A stretch of 64,000 nucleotides of DNA from Diaprepes abbreviatus (taxonomy: Eukaryota > Arthropoda > Insecta > Coleoptera > Curculionidae), in NCBI GenBank assembly GCA_034092305.1, contig JASJET010000007.1:558001-622000 (forward strand), given 5' to 3'. This document shows positions 9,850-20,865 of this stretch, in pieces. Both the position numbers and the translations under genes were made by a program. The notes below the pieces were generated by a model, which had not been told where the DNA came from, searched no databases, and saw only the letters and a list, made by a program, of their open reading frames with translations. Position 1 is the first letter of the stretch, and each line of letters begins with the position of its first letter.

Positions 9850-10782
9850 ATGGTCTCCGAAGAAAAAGGACAAATTGTAGAAGAATTGCACAAACCTAAT
9901 AGAAAAAATTTCAAAAGAAGGCAAACAATTATTCGAGGTTATGGTGACTTGTGGCAAATAGATTTAGCGGAAATGCAACCATATGCTAAACATAATAAAG
10001 GATATCGTTATATACTGGAAGTAATTGATTGTTACTCAAAGTATGTTTGGACAAAACCTTTAAAAAACAAAACTGGTTTAGAGGTCAGCAAGGGTATGAA
10101 ATCAGTTCTTGAAAAAGCAAATTATACACCAAAAAACATACAAAGTGATCATGGATCTGAAATGTACAACCGACATTTTAAAAGACTTATGATTGAATAT
10201 AATATAAATCACTACTCAACATTTAGCACTAAGAAAGCTGCAATTGTTGAACGGGTAATTCGAACTTTAAAAAATATGTTATACAAGCAATTTTTTCTAA
10301 ATGGGAAGGATGACTGGCTAACAATTTTAGATGAAATAACTCATAAATATAACAATACTAAACATAGAACGATTGATATGAAACCTAGTCTGATAACCTC
10401 TAAAACTATTTTAAAAGCTTTTAATTTTCCTAAAATATCCCCATCAAAGTTTAGATATAAGATTGGAGATGTTGTTAGAATAAGTAAACAAAAAGGAGTG
10501 TTTAGTAAAGGGTACGCGATAAATTGGTCTCCAGAATTGTATAAAATTGATAAAATTAATATGACAAACCCAGTTACTTATAATCTTAGAGACTTTCATG
10601 ATTTACCTATAAAAGGGTGTTTTTATGAAACAGAATTGCAGAAAACACGCTATCCTAATGTGTATTTGGTAGAGAAAATTACAGGACGAAGGAGAAAAAA
10701 TGGTGTTGAACAAGTGCGGGTGCACTGGTTAGGTTTTAAGAATCCTTCTTGGATAAATAAAAATGATCTAGTTTTAGGATAA
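9850..10782 (+). CDS. Retroviral-type integrase with chromodomain, element 1
   Basis: A complete 310-residue frame. The catalytic core has D38 (QIDLAEM), D100 (QSDHGSE) and E134 (AAIVER), a DD33E arrangement by count. A C-terminal segment VVRISKQKGVFSKGY...NWSPELYKI is the integrase SH3-like DNA-binding part, and YLVEKI...VRVHWLGFKNPSWI is a chromodomain-like tail. The usual HHCC zinc finger at the N-terminus is not evident; the protein starts with a basic region. It inserts the linear element DNA into the host genome. It is intact although most neighbouring genes are broken. Confidence 0.92.
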   Translation: MVSEEKGQIVEELHKPNRKNFKRRQTIIRGYGDLWQIDLAEMQPYAKHNKGYRYILEVIDCYSKYVWTKPLKNKTGLEVSKGMKSVLEKANYTPKNIQSDHGSEMYNRHFKRLMIEYNINHYSTFSTKKAAIVERVIRTLKNMLYKQFFLNGKDDWLTILDEITHKYNNTKHRTIDMKPSLITSKTILKAFNFPKISPSKFRYKIGDVVRISKQKGVFSKGYAINWSPELYKIDKINMTNPVTYNLRDFHDLPIKGCFYETELQKTRYPNVYLVEKITGRRRKNGVEQVRVHWLGFKNPSWINKNDLVLG

Positions 10783-10881
10783 GTTATAATGTACATGTAT
10801 GAAATAATTTGTTGTGTATGAATAAAACAATTTTAAACTTTAAAACATGTTTTATTTAATGAATAAGCAAACAAAAGCAGT

Positions 10882-10883
<2 letters not shown>

Positions 10884-10965
<82 letters not shown>
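10884..10965. repeat. (AT)n microsatellite between convergent genes
   Basis: About 82 bases of perfect alternating AT in the space between the integrase (plus) and the unknown minus-strand gene at 11,006. Confidence 0.95.
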
Positions 10966-10967
<2 letters not shown>

Positions 10968-11005
10968 TCTGCTTATAATAAACCAAATAAAATTACAGTA
11001 TTTTA

Positions 11006-11734
11006 CTAATCTATAAATGTGGGTGAATTACCATTCTCGAACAATATTTTAGCAATATCACATAAAACCCTACAATAGTTGGATTTTAAAAATTCTAGCA
11101 TACAATATGAATTGGTAGAACTTGAGAGATTACAAACTTTCTCAGTTTGTTTTGCAAAAGTGTCTTCACTATTATTCTGAACAACCCATTGCAGGATGTT
11201 GTAATAATAATCATTAAAATATAAATTCTTTAAAAGTTTAAGTCTATAATTTACAATAGAAATATAACTAATCAAAATGGATACCCACTCACTACAAAAA
11301 TACATTACAGAGCCATGTCTTTCTACTTTTAACAAATTATCCTCTCTGCAAGGAATAGTAGACATTGAAAAATTTGTTAAATATAAAATATTTTCACACA
11401 ACTTTCCTTCAACATTAATAATAGGTTTTACATGTATGTTGTTAACAAAATCAAACCAATCGAGATCAGAAAATGAAATAACAATTGCTTCACTTGTTTC
11501 TGGTGTTAGGTGGATCATCCTCACAGTAGGTATAAAATCTCGGGCAGAACTGATTCCTGTGGATAGTTTAATAGGTATATCTTCTAAAGTGAGTGAAATT
11601 TCATTAATTAAGTATTTTTCTTTAGCTATTTCTTGCTCGTAGTTCATATCCGCATTATCCACACAGCCAAGGAAATCCCATTCTGTTGAAACTGATCCAG
11701 GGTTTGATGTTGAAACTTTATTTTCAACAATCAT
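11006..11734 (-). CDS. Unknown protein of element 1 (integrase-converging gene)
   Basis: A complete 242-residue frame. It holds the same place as the 57,609-58,261 gene of element 2, downstream of and convergent with the integrase, and shares a loose pattern: a middle part rich in aromatic and hydrophobic residues, a YRL.LL segment, and CMLE.L near the C-terminus. No signal peptide, membrane segment or catalytic motif is evident. TATAAAA touches the ATG. It is likely a lineage-specific Polinton gene of unknown function. Confidence 0.6.
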   Translation of the reverse strand: MIVENKVSTSNPGSVSTEWDFLGCVDNADMNYEQEIAKEKYLINEISLTLEDIPIKLSTGISSARDFIPTVRMIHLTPETSEAIVISFSDLDWFDFVNNIHVKPIINVEGKLCENILYLTNFSMSTIPCREDNLLKVERHGSVMYFCSEWVSILISYISIVNYRLKLLKNLYFNDYYYNILQWVVQNNSEDTFAKQTEKVCNLSSSTNSYCMLEFLKSNYCRVLCDIAKILFENGNSPTFID

Positions 11735-11926
11735 TTTTATACAAATTATTTATATAATTTGACAAGACACTTTCAGCACTCAAACTACTTGGACGTTCGG
11801 TTTAGTTTCTATATAAATACTTCTCCCCACTCTTTAATCTTTCAAAAATTTTCGAGTTTTAACAGGTTTGTTTCTTACAAGCTAGCCATATAGCTAAAGT
11901 GCATTAATAAAGACACAATCTCTTCT

Positions 11927-12344
11927 TCAAACATAAAAGCAATAGGGACTACATATATCGAGGCTTATGTAATCATCATAACGTTGAAATCGTATATGGA
12001 TACTATCACTAATTAAACATTTTAAATCAAGTTTCATTTTGTGTGCTTTAATGTCTTGGAGATTCACGTTTTGTTTAAAAAATCCATTACCTTTATAAAC
12101 TCAGTCTTGGTAAAAAGAATTTATTTCCCCAATTTACATGTACTATCTGTACAACGGTCTCATCACTTTCAATTATTTCACCAATTTTTATTAAAAATTC
12201 TTCATTTATATTTATCACTCTCTCACAAATTTTAAATGTGACTGTAGGTGTTAAATCTATAATGTGAAAAGCCTCTGAGTTTTCTTCAGATAAATAATCA
12301 CTGTCACTCAAATAACCACTGTCACTCAAATAATCAATATCCAT
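11927..12344 (-). pseudogene. Unknown acidic protein with LSDS repeats, element 1
   Basis: The first frame (83 codons from 12,344) begins with three copies of a Tyr-Leu-Ser-Asp/Glu unit (DYLSDSGYLSDSDYLSEE), possible casein-kinase-type acidic sites, then a hydrophobic helical body ending in VVQIVHVNWG. Further coding-like sequence continues in other frames (KQNVNLQDIKAHKMKLDLK ... DDYISLDICS) to about 11,927, so frameshifts probably split one gene. TATATAAA stands about 15 bases upstream of the start. Family not recognised. Confidence 0.4.
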
Positions 12345-12686
12345 TGTATCAAAGTTTATATAAATAAGTCTTTATATAACTGCCTCGTCTATTAAGCGTT
12401 TTTACTATATATACCTAAGCATACCCTCTCCACAGAAAAGGTATAAAGGACACGTGTTTTCTAAACCTGTAGAGACGTGTCTATTCCCTCTTTGAATGCA
12501 ATATGACATGCGTTATTTCCTATACCGAAAAGGTAATTTATAGCCCTTATATGAGGTAGGGAAATAGGATTCAACTGGCTCCAACGAGTCTTTAACAAGA
12601 CATTTAATTTCTTAGTCTGCGCATGTAAAAAATCAAATATATATACACAGATTTTAGATAGTTTACAACTAATTTGTCTGAAAATT

Positions 12687-13224
12687 ATGAATAGTGTGCT
12701 ACTTGTAAAAATTGAAAATCATTTAGAAAAGCTTAGAAAGTTAAAAAATGATTTAGAATTGTTTAGTACCAAGAAGATGATGTTTGATTCATTTAAGTAT
12801 CTTAGTTTGGAATCACCTTGAAATAAAGTGTTTATAGCGAAATCAAGGTTTGAAAACATTCCATCAGCAGCAACCCGCATTAATCCAGCTCAAGTTTATG
12901 AAATTGATGGTGTTATAAGAATTATATTTACAGGATTGAATAAGCAGCAATTCTTATTGGAAACTGGGTTTTGAAAAAATTTGTTTTTCCCATAAAGATT
13001 TTGATGAGTTTTTAAGTCTTTTTGAGTGTTTAAACAAACATTGGTCTGGTGTAGACATTTTTGTTGGGAGTTATAAATTAGTATTTAGCCACCCTGAAGA
13101 AGAAAGAAGTCTAACATTCCATGATATGAAGAATTCATATTCATTTCTCTGGTGTGAAAATATGGTGAACTCATTTTATCAACATGTATATAAATTGCAT
13201 GATATAAATTGTAAAAAAACATGA
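12687..13224 (+). pseudogene. Unknown protein, broken (element 1)
   Basis: Coding-like sequence starting at ATG 12,687 with a Leu/Lys-rich helix, interrupted by an in-frame TGA at 12,819-12,821. It continues with INPAQVYEIDGVIRIIFTGL and then shifts frame in an A-run near 12,975. The last part (FSHKDFDEFLSLFECLNKHW ... SFLWCENMVNSFYQHVYKL) is rich in aromatic residues and runs to TGA at 13,222. It converges with the polymerase gene. There is no counterpart in element 2 that I can see and no recognised family. Confidence 0.45.
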
Positions 13225-13333
13225 AATAAATAAAACCAATATTATAATAACAAAATGTTTTATTTTTAATTAACAAGTCAAAACAAACAGATTATAATAA
13301 TGGAAATAATATGTAAAGTGCATAATAATGTAT

Positions 13334-13336
<3 letters not shown>

Positions 13337-13401
<65 letters not shown>
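13337..13401. repeat. (AT)n microsatellite before the polymerase 3' end
   Basis: About 65 bases of alternating AT between the plus-strand unknown gene and the minus-strand polymerase, the second AT tract in a convergent junction of element 1. Confidence 0.95.
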
Positions 13402-13405
<4 letters not shown>

Positions 13406-13458
13406 GCATAAAAACCATAAAAGAGTAAAAATATTTTATATGAGCAGCCATAACTCTC

Positions 13459-16400
13459 CTATGGTTCTTCATACAAAACCAAATCACGATGACCCCAAGC
13501 AAGCGTGTACTCAGACTCGGGTATAAGATAGCGCTTATCGTCCGCGTAAGATAAAGCTATCTTATTTTTAAGTTCGACATACATATCGTGTAAATGTGAA
13601 CGGAAAGTTGACATCTCGCGATATATTTTTGTACCCTCTACGCCAACCGCTAGCTTGTAATCTTCAAGCTGAAGCTCTTTTTTAGTGACGTAGTCTGGCA
13701 CGCCTTTGGCTTTTTTCATCAACTCCCCGTCTACGTTGACACAATATGCCTTCGCACCCGTGCCGTAAAATTCCCACACAATTTTTCCCGCATATTCATC
13801 TTTCATTTTACCCAAAATAGATTGGTTTACGGGAATACCGTGTTGGTTATTTTTAGAGTAATTAGACGTATCGAATTAATTTAAATTTTCACGCATATCA
13901 TTATAAAAATTTTCAGTTTTCACATGTAAAATTAAGGAGTCGGTGTCAGTGTGACTTGCGTTGTTATCATATTTGGGTTTAATATACGCGTACAAAAAGT
14001 CATACATAATAGTCTTGGATATATCCAAGATTGAAAAACCTGCATAGATGGGTTTATTATATACCACTTTTTGTTTCTGCATCTGGATAGCTACCAGATT
14101 CTCGCTAAAAATACTACAATTTTTAAAATTTGGTTTTGCAATTAACGCTTCGACCCCTAATCTCTTACCAATATTTTCCCAATGGGTAACCAATTTTACA
14201 TCTACCCTTTTCTCAACATTTTCCATTGTTTTTCCGAACACAGCATTGTTCATTAATTTGTAAAAATCTTTTTCGAATTTATTTTGTGCGTTGTTTATTT
14301 TTGCTGTGTTCAAGTCGATATAGGATTTTAGCCAGGGTGATTGGTCGAAAGAAAGAACACGGTGAATTTTAACAAGTTTGAGGCCATGATTTAGAGCTTG
14401 TTGTAGATTTTGATAATGAATTATATATTTCTCCTGTTTCAGCAAATTTGGAATTAATTTTGAAATTTTAGATTTTGACTTTGGCGAAACGATGGACTGC
14501 GGACAAAAGGGCAGTTCATTATGTAAATAATGTAAATTTTCAGGGTATTCTAAATCTACTTCTAAAATGTATCCGGTCGGAGAATCCTTCGCGATAGCCA
14601 TATAATCGAAATTCTGAATATTACCCTCATCTACTCACTTAAAATTACCCTTTGGTAGATATTGTGACATTGCTGCTCCATATAAGTTGGTTGCATTTAA
14701 ATACATGATGTAAGAGGTAGGTTTGGAAGCATCATAATGCGGCAAAAATTTATTATTTGCCTCTGCTTTCCTTACACTACACTGACTAACTCCACCGCGA
14801 ATACCACGTTTCAGGAAATGTACCATCTCCACCTCCGTTAGTAGCTCAAGCTCTACACCACTGCTTTTAAGCATACAAGAAAATGCTAAGCCTGGACTGG
14901 TATAGAAACTTGCAGCCTCTAATCCGTAGGTTTCGAGGAACATTTCTCTGAAATTCTCAAAAACATCAGCTAAAATTAAAACGTCGGATTTTAAATAAAT
15001 ATCGGAATATTGCCCTAAACTTTCGCAATTAAACAAATTCCATACAGTCTGAGCACGCTCGTAATCTTTAGGTGTTATATGCTCTTTTTTGAGACTATTG
15101 TAAAACTCCTCATGTCATGGTAGTTTTGTATCATTTAATTTTGAAAATGAGTCAATGTACGAATATGGAAAAACGCCCTTCTGTCGAATTAACTGAAATT
15201 GATTATCATCAGGAAAATATTTTCTAATTTCGCGACATTGTTCCGGTTTTAAATTTTGAGTAAGTTTATCCAAACTGCTGGGCATAAAACGCAGTGAGTC
15301 TAAAAACTGTAGTTTTAAATATACCTTTTGTTCTCGATCGTTTTCCATTTTGATGTTATCATACAAAACATGTTTAGAAAATGTAATGTAGCGTTCTTTA
15401 TTTTGAGCGATAACATCCAACTTTTCGTTTTCGGTTGCCAACTGTTTAATTATCAGATGACTATCGAAGCCTCTCATGTTGTGGAAGAAGAGCGGTATAT
15501 ATTTTGGAACTTTTAAGTTTATGTTACAGATGGAGTCAGCAACCCCTCGGAACCTACCTGTCAAATGACAATGATCCCTTACTTTTACGTCTTCGATATT
15601 AAAGGCTTTTTCGCAGATATGGTAGAGTGTGGCCACATTGAACTCGGTATGTTCTTCTATCGTTAGAGGAATCATAGGCTTTACGATTTTTATAAATTTA
15701 TTGTAAAGTCGTTTGCAATCGCTTTCCAATAAATTTATAAACTTATCACGAGCATCTACATCCCTATAACTCCGAAAAACAGATTGCGAGTCATCGAAAG
15801 AGCATTTAATATAGTAGGCAAAAGAGTAAGGTGTATGTTTATGAGTTTTGGTAGAGTAGGATTCGTTGGGATCTAACTCATTTTGCTCCATCATAGTTGG
15901 TTCAATAATAGTTTCAAAATCTGCATATACAACAAAAGGTACTTTAAATTTCTTTTCGAACTCTTCAAACTTAAGTAAATTCTCGGTAACGTCTTTACCA
16001 TATTTATTCTTACGTAAATTCGTAGTAGGTAATTTAACGGTAATGTGGTTACAATCGTATGCCTGATGGGCTTTTAGTTTATCTTGAGTTGCAAAATATT
16101 GTAAACAACCATCACACAAGTACTTAGCATATTTATGCTTAGATAATTGACTTGAGATTAAACGAGATAAATTTCTTATTAAGCAGTAATGGTTATTACC
16201 ATAATCATCGCTGATTAATAACAAATTAACATGTCTATCTTTTCGTGATTTGGTAAAGTGTAAAGGACCAACAACTTCAATAATATTTTTATCATTTTTA
16301 AATTCTCTATTAAGCCCATATACGTTGATAGAAATATTATTGAGTTGTTCAAACTTTGGAATATCAACAAGTTTCATAGGAGAATTATCTATACCTGCAA

Positions 16401-16640
16401 AGTCCAGCTCTTTCTCATGCGATAGGTAGTGGAGTACTCTATTTGATCACTTGGTGTAATCGAGTGGATGCAATACAGCCAAGACTGCCCATGTAAAACA
16501 TTTTTTATCCGTGTTTTGGATATTTAGAACGGCTTTCCTTGACTAAATTTCCTTGGGTAGCGGGATATATGATGATGCTTTCATAGGGTTATACTTATTA
16601 ATACTTAATTCTAAATGGAGCAGATGCTGCAGGGATCATC
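13459..16640 (-). pseudogene. Protein-primed DNA polymerase B, exon 3 (element 1)
   Basis: The main polymerase exon, opened by a CAG acceptor at 16,641-16,643. It contains a Cys/His zinc segment (CDGCLQYF), exonuclease motif YADFE, an endonuclease VII-like DHCHLTGRFRG...CN block, motif A, motif B (LMNNAVFGKTMEN), motif C (TDTDSLIL) and KKAKG. Motif A reads YLNATNLYG where element 2 has YLDATNLYG, losing a metal-binding Asp. In-frame stops: TGA near 16,636 (a Trp position in element 2) and two more before 16,377, TGA at 15,115 and 14,635, and TAA at 13,876. It would replicate the linear element genome from a terminal-protein primer. Clearly dead. Confidence 0.92.
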
Positions 16641-16675
16641 CTGAAAGAAAATTAAAAATAAATGTAGCGCTTTTG

Positions 16676-16699
16676 TAATAATAATAATAATAATAATAA
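16676..16699. repeat. (TAA)n tract at the left border of the LINE nest
   Basis: Eight TAA units inside the polymerase intron, immediately before LINE copy A. It is either the original target microsatellite or part of it. A matching TAA/TA tract closes the nest at about 31,147-31,177. Confidence 0.9.
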
Positions 16700-19600
16700 C
16701 TGCCCCACGGATTCTGGGGGGGGGGGGCAATATTTCGACATCTCCAACTTTAAGTGGCAGGGTGTTGAGGAGGCGGACCCCTACTACCCAACCACAACAA
16801 CATAAGAGCCAAACAACAGCGAGAGCTCCACCCTCCGAAGGTGCTGCGCAGGAACCTCAGCCAGCGCTCACTCAGGCGGGATTTCCAAGACAGCGCATGA
16901 AATGGACAACATTCATGAACGAAACAATAATGCGCATTTTTTATAGGGTGACTGAACTAGGACGAGAAACGGTCTGCTATAGACAACAGCTTCACGCCGA
17001 ATTTTGTAGGAAATATCCACACCTACAAGTGTCAGAACAGAGAATAGCAGACCAATACAGAGCTATTCTCCGAAACAAACTAATCCCAGAAGCGCGACTT
17101 AACATCATCAAAACGGAAATCGAAGGAGAGATAAGAAGCATCGACTACATCAATGACCAAATCGCAGAACCTGCACCACAGCCTGACCCCGAGATTGAAG
17201 AGCAACCAAACGACACTAAAGCGGACATCGCTGAAGACCAACAACAACAACAACAACTACATCAGCATGAGGGTCAAACAACTCCAAGGGCTCCACCCGC
17301 CGAAGACGCTGCGCGGGAACCTCAACCAGAGCTTACTCAAGCAGGACGACCAAGACAACGCATGAAATGGACTACGCCCATGAACGAGTCAATAATACGC
17401 AACTTTTACAGGATAACTCACCTAGGACGAGAGATGATCGGCTACAGGCAACAACTTCACGCCGAATTCTGCAGGGAGTATCCACACATACAAGTGTCAC
17501 AACAGAGAATAGCTGACCAATATAGAGTTATTCTCCGAAATGGCCTAATTTCTGTAACACGGCTTAATACCATCAAAGCGGAAGTTGAACGTGAGATCAG
17601 GAACACTGACAGTAACGATCCGATTGCTGAACCTGAGCCAGAGCCGGAACCCGAGGTCCAAGAACAGCAAGAACAGCTGAATGACAATACCCAACAGGAC
17701 AACGCTGAACTCCTTTATCAGAAACTATCAACAGAAATGAGTGCTGCGATATTGGAATATACTGGAACCAATCCGTTATACAGACCGGCACTGCCAAAAA
17801 TTAATTCATCCAAAAAACTGGGTATCATACTGGACATCATGAACAACCGGATTTTACCAGCTTATGTTTCAGAGACCTATACCCTAGAGTCCTTACATAC
17901 AACAATCTATTGTGCTGCAATTGCGATAGCCAGAGCTTTAGAAATTAAAATTACAACAGAGCTCCGATCAGCAAGAACGGAACTCAACACTCCACAATGG
18001 GAAAGACGTCTAAATAACAAAATCGAAGATCTTCGAAAAGATATAGGACAGCTGACGGAGTATATTAGGGGCACGAGGACAAGTAAACTTTAAAGACGAG
18101 TTAAGGAAATAATGGAACGAGCCCGGTACCATTCGCAATACGATTCGGTGAATGGTACGGCTCAACAATGCCTCGACACGCTGAAACAGAAGCTCTCTGC
18201 TGTTGCAGGTCGGCTAAGGAGATACAAGACCAGTAATAACCGGAAACGAGACAATGCGCTGTTTCAACGATTTGAAAAGGTTTCCTACCGTAAGCTAAAC
18301 TCTCCACCTAACATGGCAGATAATAGATATCCCAACGGAGAGCAGGTAGAAGAGTTTTGGGGAAACCAACTTTCCACACCCGCTAATTGCAACATCGCAG
18401 CCGTCTGGATCAATCAAGAACACCAGATCTGCCAAGACTACAGCCAGATGCAGTTTGAGCCATTTACCACCGAAGAAATCTCAGGAAGGAAGGAATTCCA
18501 TAACTGGAAATCTCCAGGTCTCGACAGGATCCAGAACTACTGGCTCAAGAAGTTCTGGTGTATACATCATCAACTGGCTAAACTTATTAATGATGTTTTT
18601 CTAAATCCGGAGAAGATGCCACTGTTTCTGACAGAAGGCATTACATATCTCTTACCAAAGGACCAACATAACACACATGACCCAGCTAAGTATAGGCCGA
18701 TCACCTGCCTTCCCACACTATATAAGGTAATCACCTCCTGCTTGACCCAACGCATCTATGCACATTGTGAAAAAAATAACATCATCGCAACTCAACAGAG
18801 AGGATGCACCAGGGGAGCAATGGGATGCAAGGAGCAATTGATTGTTGACTCTGTCATATGTAACCAGGCCTGTACCAACCGAAGAAACCTCTTTGCTGCC
18901 TATGTGGATTATAAGAAGGCTTTCAACTCAGTACCACATGAATGGCTCAAAACTATACTGAGAATGTATAGGGTCGATGATCATTTTGTTTCCTTTTTAG
19001 AACGCATCATGTTAACCTGGAGAACTAGGATCCAACTGCAAGTTCCATCCAGCGATACCATCGAAACTAATACAATCCCAATACGAAGAGGAATATTTCA
19101 GGACGATTCACTGAGCCCATTGTGGTTCTGCCTTGCAATGAACACTCTGTCACGCCGTTTGAACTCCACCAAATACGGCTTTAGTATTAGAAAAAACAAC
19201 GAAGAGGTAGCAAGATTGAATCATCTTCTAAACACGGATGATCTTAAACTGATGGCTGCTACCAAAAACCAGCTGGAGCAAATGCTCAAAATTGTCGAGG
19301 AGTTCTCCGGGGATATCGGAATGCAGTTTGGACTTGACAAGTGTCGTATTTTGAACATCGTTAAAGGAAAGATACAACCGAGTGCATTTGAGATGCAGAA
19401 CGGTGAAACCATTGCTGCAATGGAAGCAGAACAAACATACAAATACCTAGGTATGAAACAAGCTAAACGAATTGACCATCGCACTATGAAGGCCGAATTG
19501 ACAACCGAATTTGTCAGGAGGGTAAGACGGGTGTTACGAACTAGTCTAAATAGTAGAAATTTGTTTAAGGCGCTCAACACGTACGCATGCTCTGCGCTTA

Positions 19601-20865
19601 GCTACTCTTTTGGAATAGTAAAATGGGGCAAGACGGACATCGAAGGCCTGCAAAGAAAAATAAGAACACTCCTAACAAAAGCACACAAACACCACCCTCG
19701 GAGTGCTATTGAACGTACAATGCTTCCAAGACACCAAGGAGGAAGAGGATTAGTCGATATTGGTAAGCAGCTCGATCAACAAATAATAAACTTACGTTAT
19801 TTCCATAGGTTAGCGGACTCTTCCACATTACATCTAGCAATATGCGAGGCAGACGATTCAACGCCGATACAGCTGAGGGAACGGGATATTGCTTCTCACC
19901 ACCGAACAGACCAAGAGAAGTTACAGGCTTGGCTACAGAAGCCACTTCATGGACGGCATCCAAATGAGGTCAACCAGGACAATGTCGACAACTTAGCGTC
20001 GAACTACAGGTTGATTTCAGGACAGATGTTTTCGGAAACGGAGGGCTTCTTGTTAGCTATCCAAGACCAGGTTATTCCGACGAAGAACTATCGGAAATTC
20101 ATTATCAAAGATCCCTCAATAGAAAATGACCAATGTAGATATGGCTGTCGAACATCAGAGACGATCCAGCTTGTAACTGGAGGATGCCAAGCGTTTGCCG
20201 CAACCGAGTTTAAGGAAAGACATGATTCAGCCGCTAAGATACTACACCAAGAGTTAGCAGATAAGTTAAAACTATTGCAGGTAGGAAAGGTGCCTTACTA
20301 CAAATATAATCCAGAGCCTATTCTTGAAAACAACGAGTTCAAGTTATACTGGGATCGAACGGTCCTAACAGATCAAGCAGTAAGTGTGTAATAATAATAA
20401 GACATTATACTAATAGATAAAATTTCTAGGCGAACTACACTAATCGACATTGCGGTGTCTAACAACAACAACCTAAGGCCAAAATATAACGAGAAGATCG
20501 CCAAATACAGAGATCTGAAGGTCCAAATCCGAAGACAATGGGCAATGAACAGCGTCCAAACGATTCCCATAATACTGTCAACAACTGGAGTGATACCGAA
20601 GAACCTCCTGCAGAACATCAAGGGACTGGGCCTTAGTGAGCATCTTTATAAACCGATGCAGAAAGCAATTCTCCTAGCAACCGCGCGAACCGTCCGAAAA
20701 TTCATGGGAAATGCAGCAGACAACGTCACCTAGGACCCGATAATATGGAAAGGGTTCCCACAGAGCTTCATACTTTTGGCGTCTTTGTAAGCCTGGTATG
20801 AGTGAATAATCCCTGGAGGGAGTGTGAAGCCGTTTAGCTTGTAAATCATGTATAATAATAATAAA
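16700..20865 (+). mobile_element. Dong/R4-type LINE, copy A
   Basis: The longest of five head-to-tail copies. It begins at CTGCCCCACGGATTC, which aligns inside the longer 5' leader of copy C, so about 0.37 kb is missing from the 5' end. It ends with the family 3' UTR (CCTGGTATGAGTGAATAAT...GGCTTGTAAATCATG) and a TAATAATAATAA tail. The family encodes one long protein with reverse transcriptase followed by a zinc knuckle and restriction-like endonuclease, as in the R4 clade. Dong is known to insert in TAA repeats. Confidence 0.85.
16762..20733 (+). pseudogene. LINE polyprotein (duplicated DNA-binding domain, RT, endonuclease), copy A
   Basis: The N-terminal part (443 codons) has two copies of a domain of about 80 residues, each starting R.RMKWTT.MNE and containing YRQQLHAEFCR.YPH.QVS.QRIADQYR. 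It resembles Myb/SANT-type helix-turn-helix folds. After an in-frame TAA at 18,091 (Gln in the other copies) the frame continues with reverse transcriptase: AAYVDYKKAFNSVPHEW and PIRRGIFQDDSLSPLWF. The catalytic box reads NTDD instead of YMDD. The zinc knuckle has lost its His (IQLVTGGC). A small TAA insertion at about 20,388 destroys the endonuclease RPD motif, and the rest resumes near 20,400. Inactive. Confidence 0.85.

Noticed and set aside
14635..14637. TGA at Trp positions suggesting an altered genetic code
   Set aside because: TAA and TAG also interrupt the same genes at Lys and Trp positions, host-type exons use standard stops, and lesions differ between elements; simple decay is enough.
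16676..16699. TAA tracts as a CRISPR-like or regulatory array
   Set aside because: They are plain microsatellites at LINE borders with no spacer-repeat structure.
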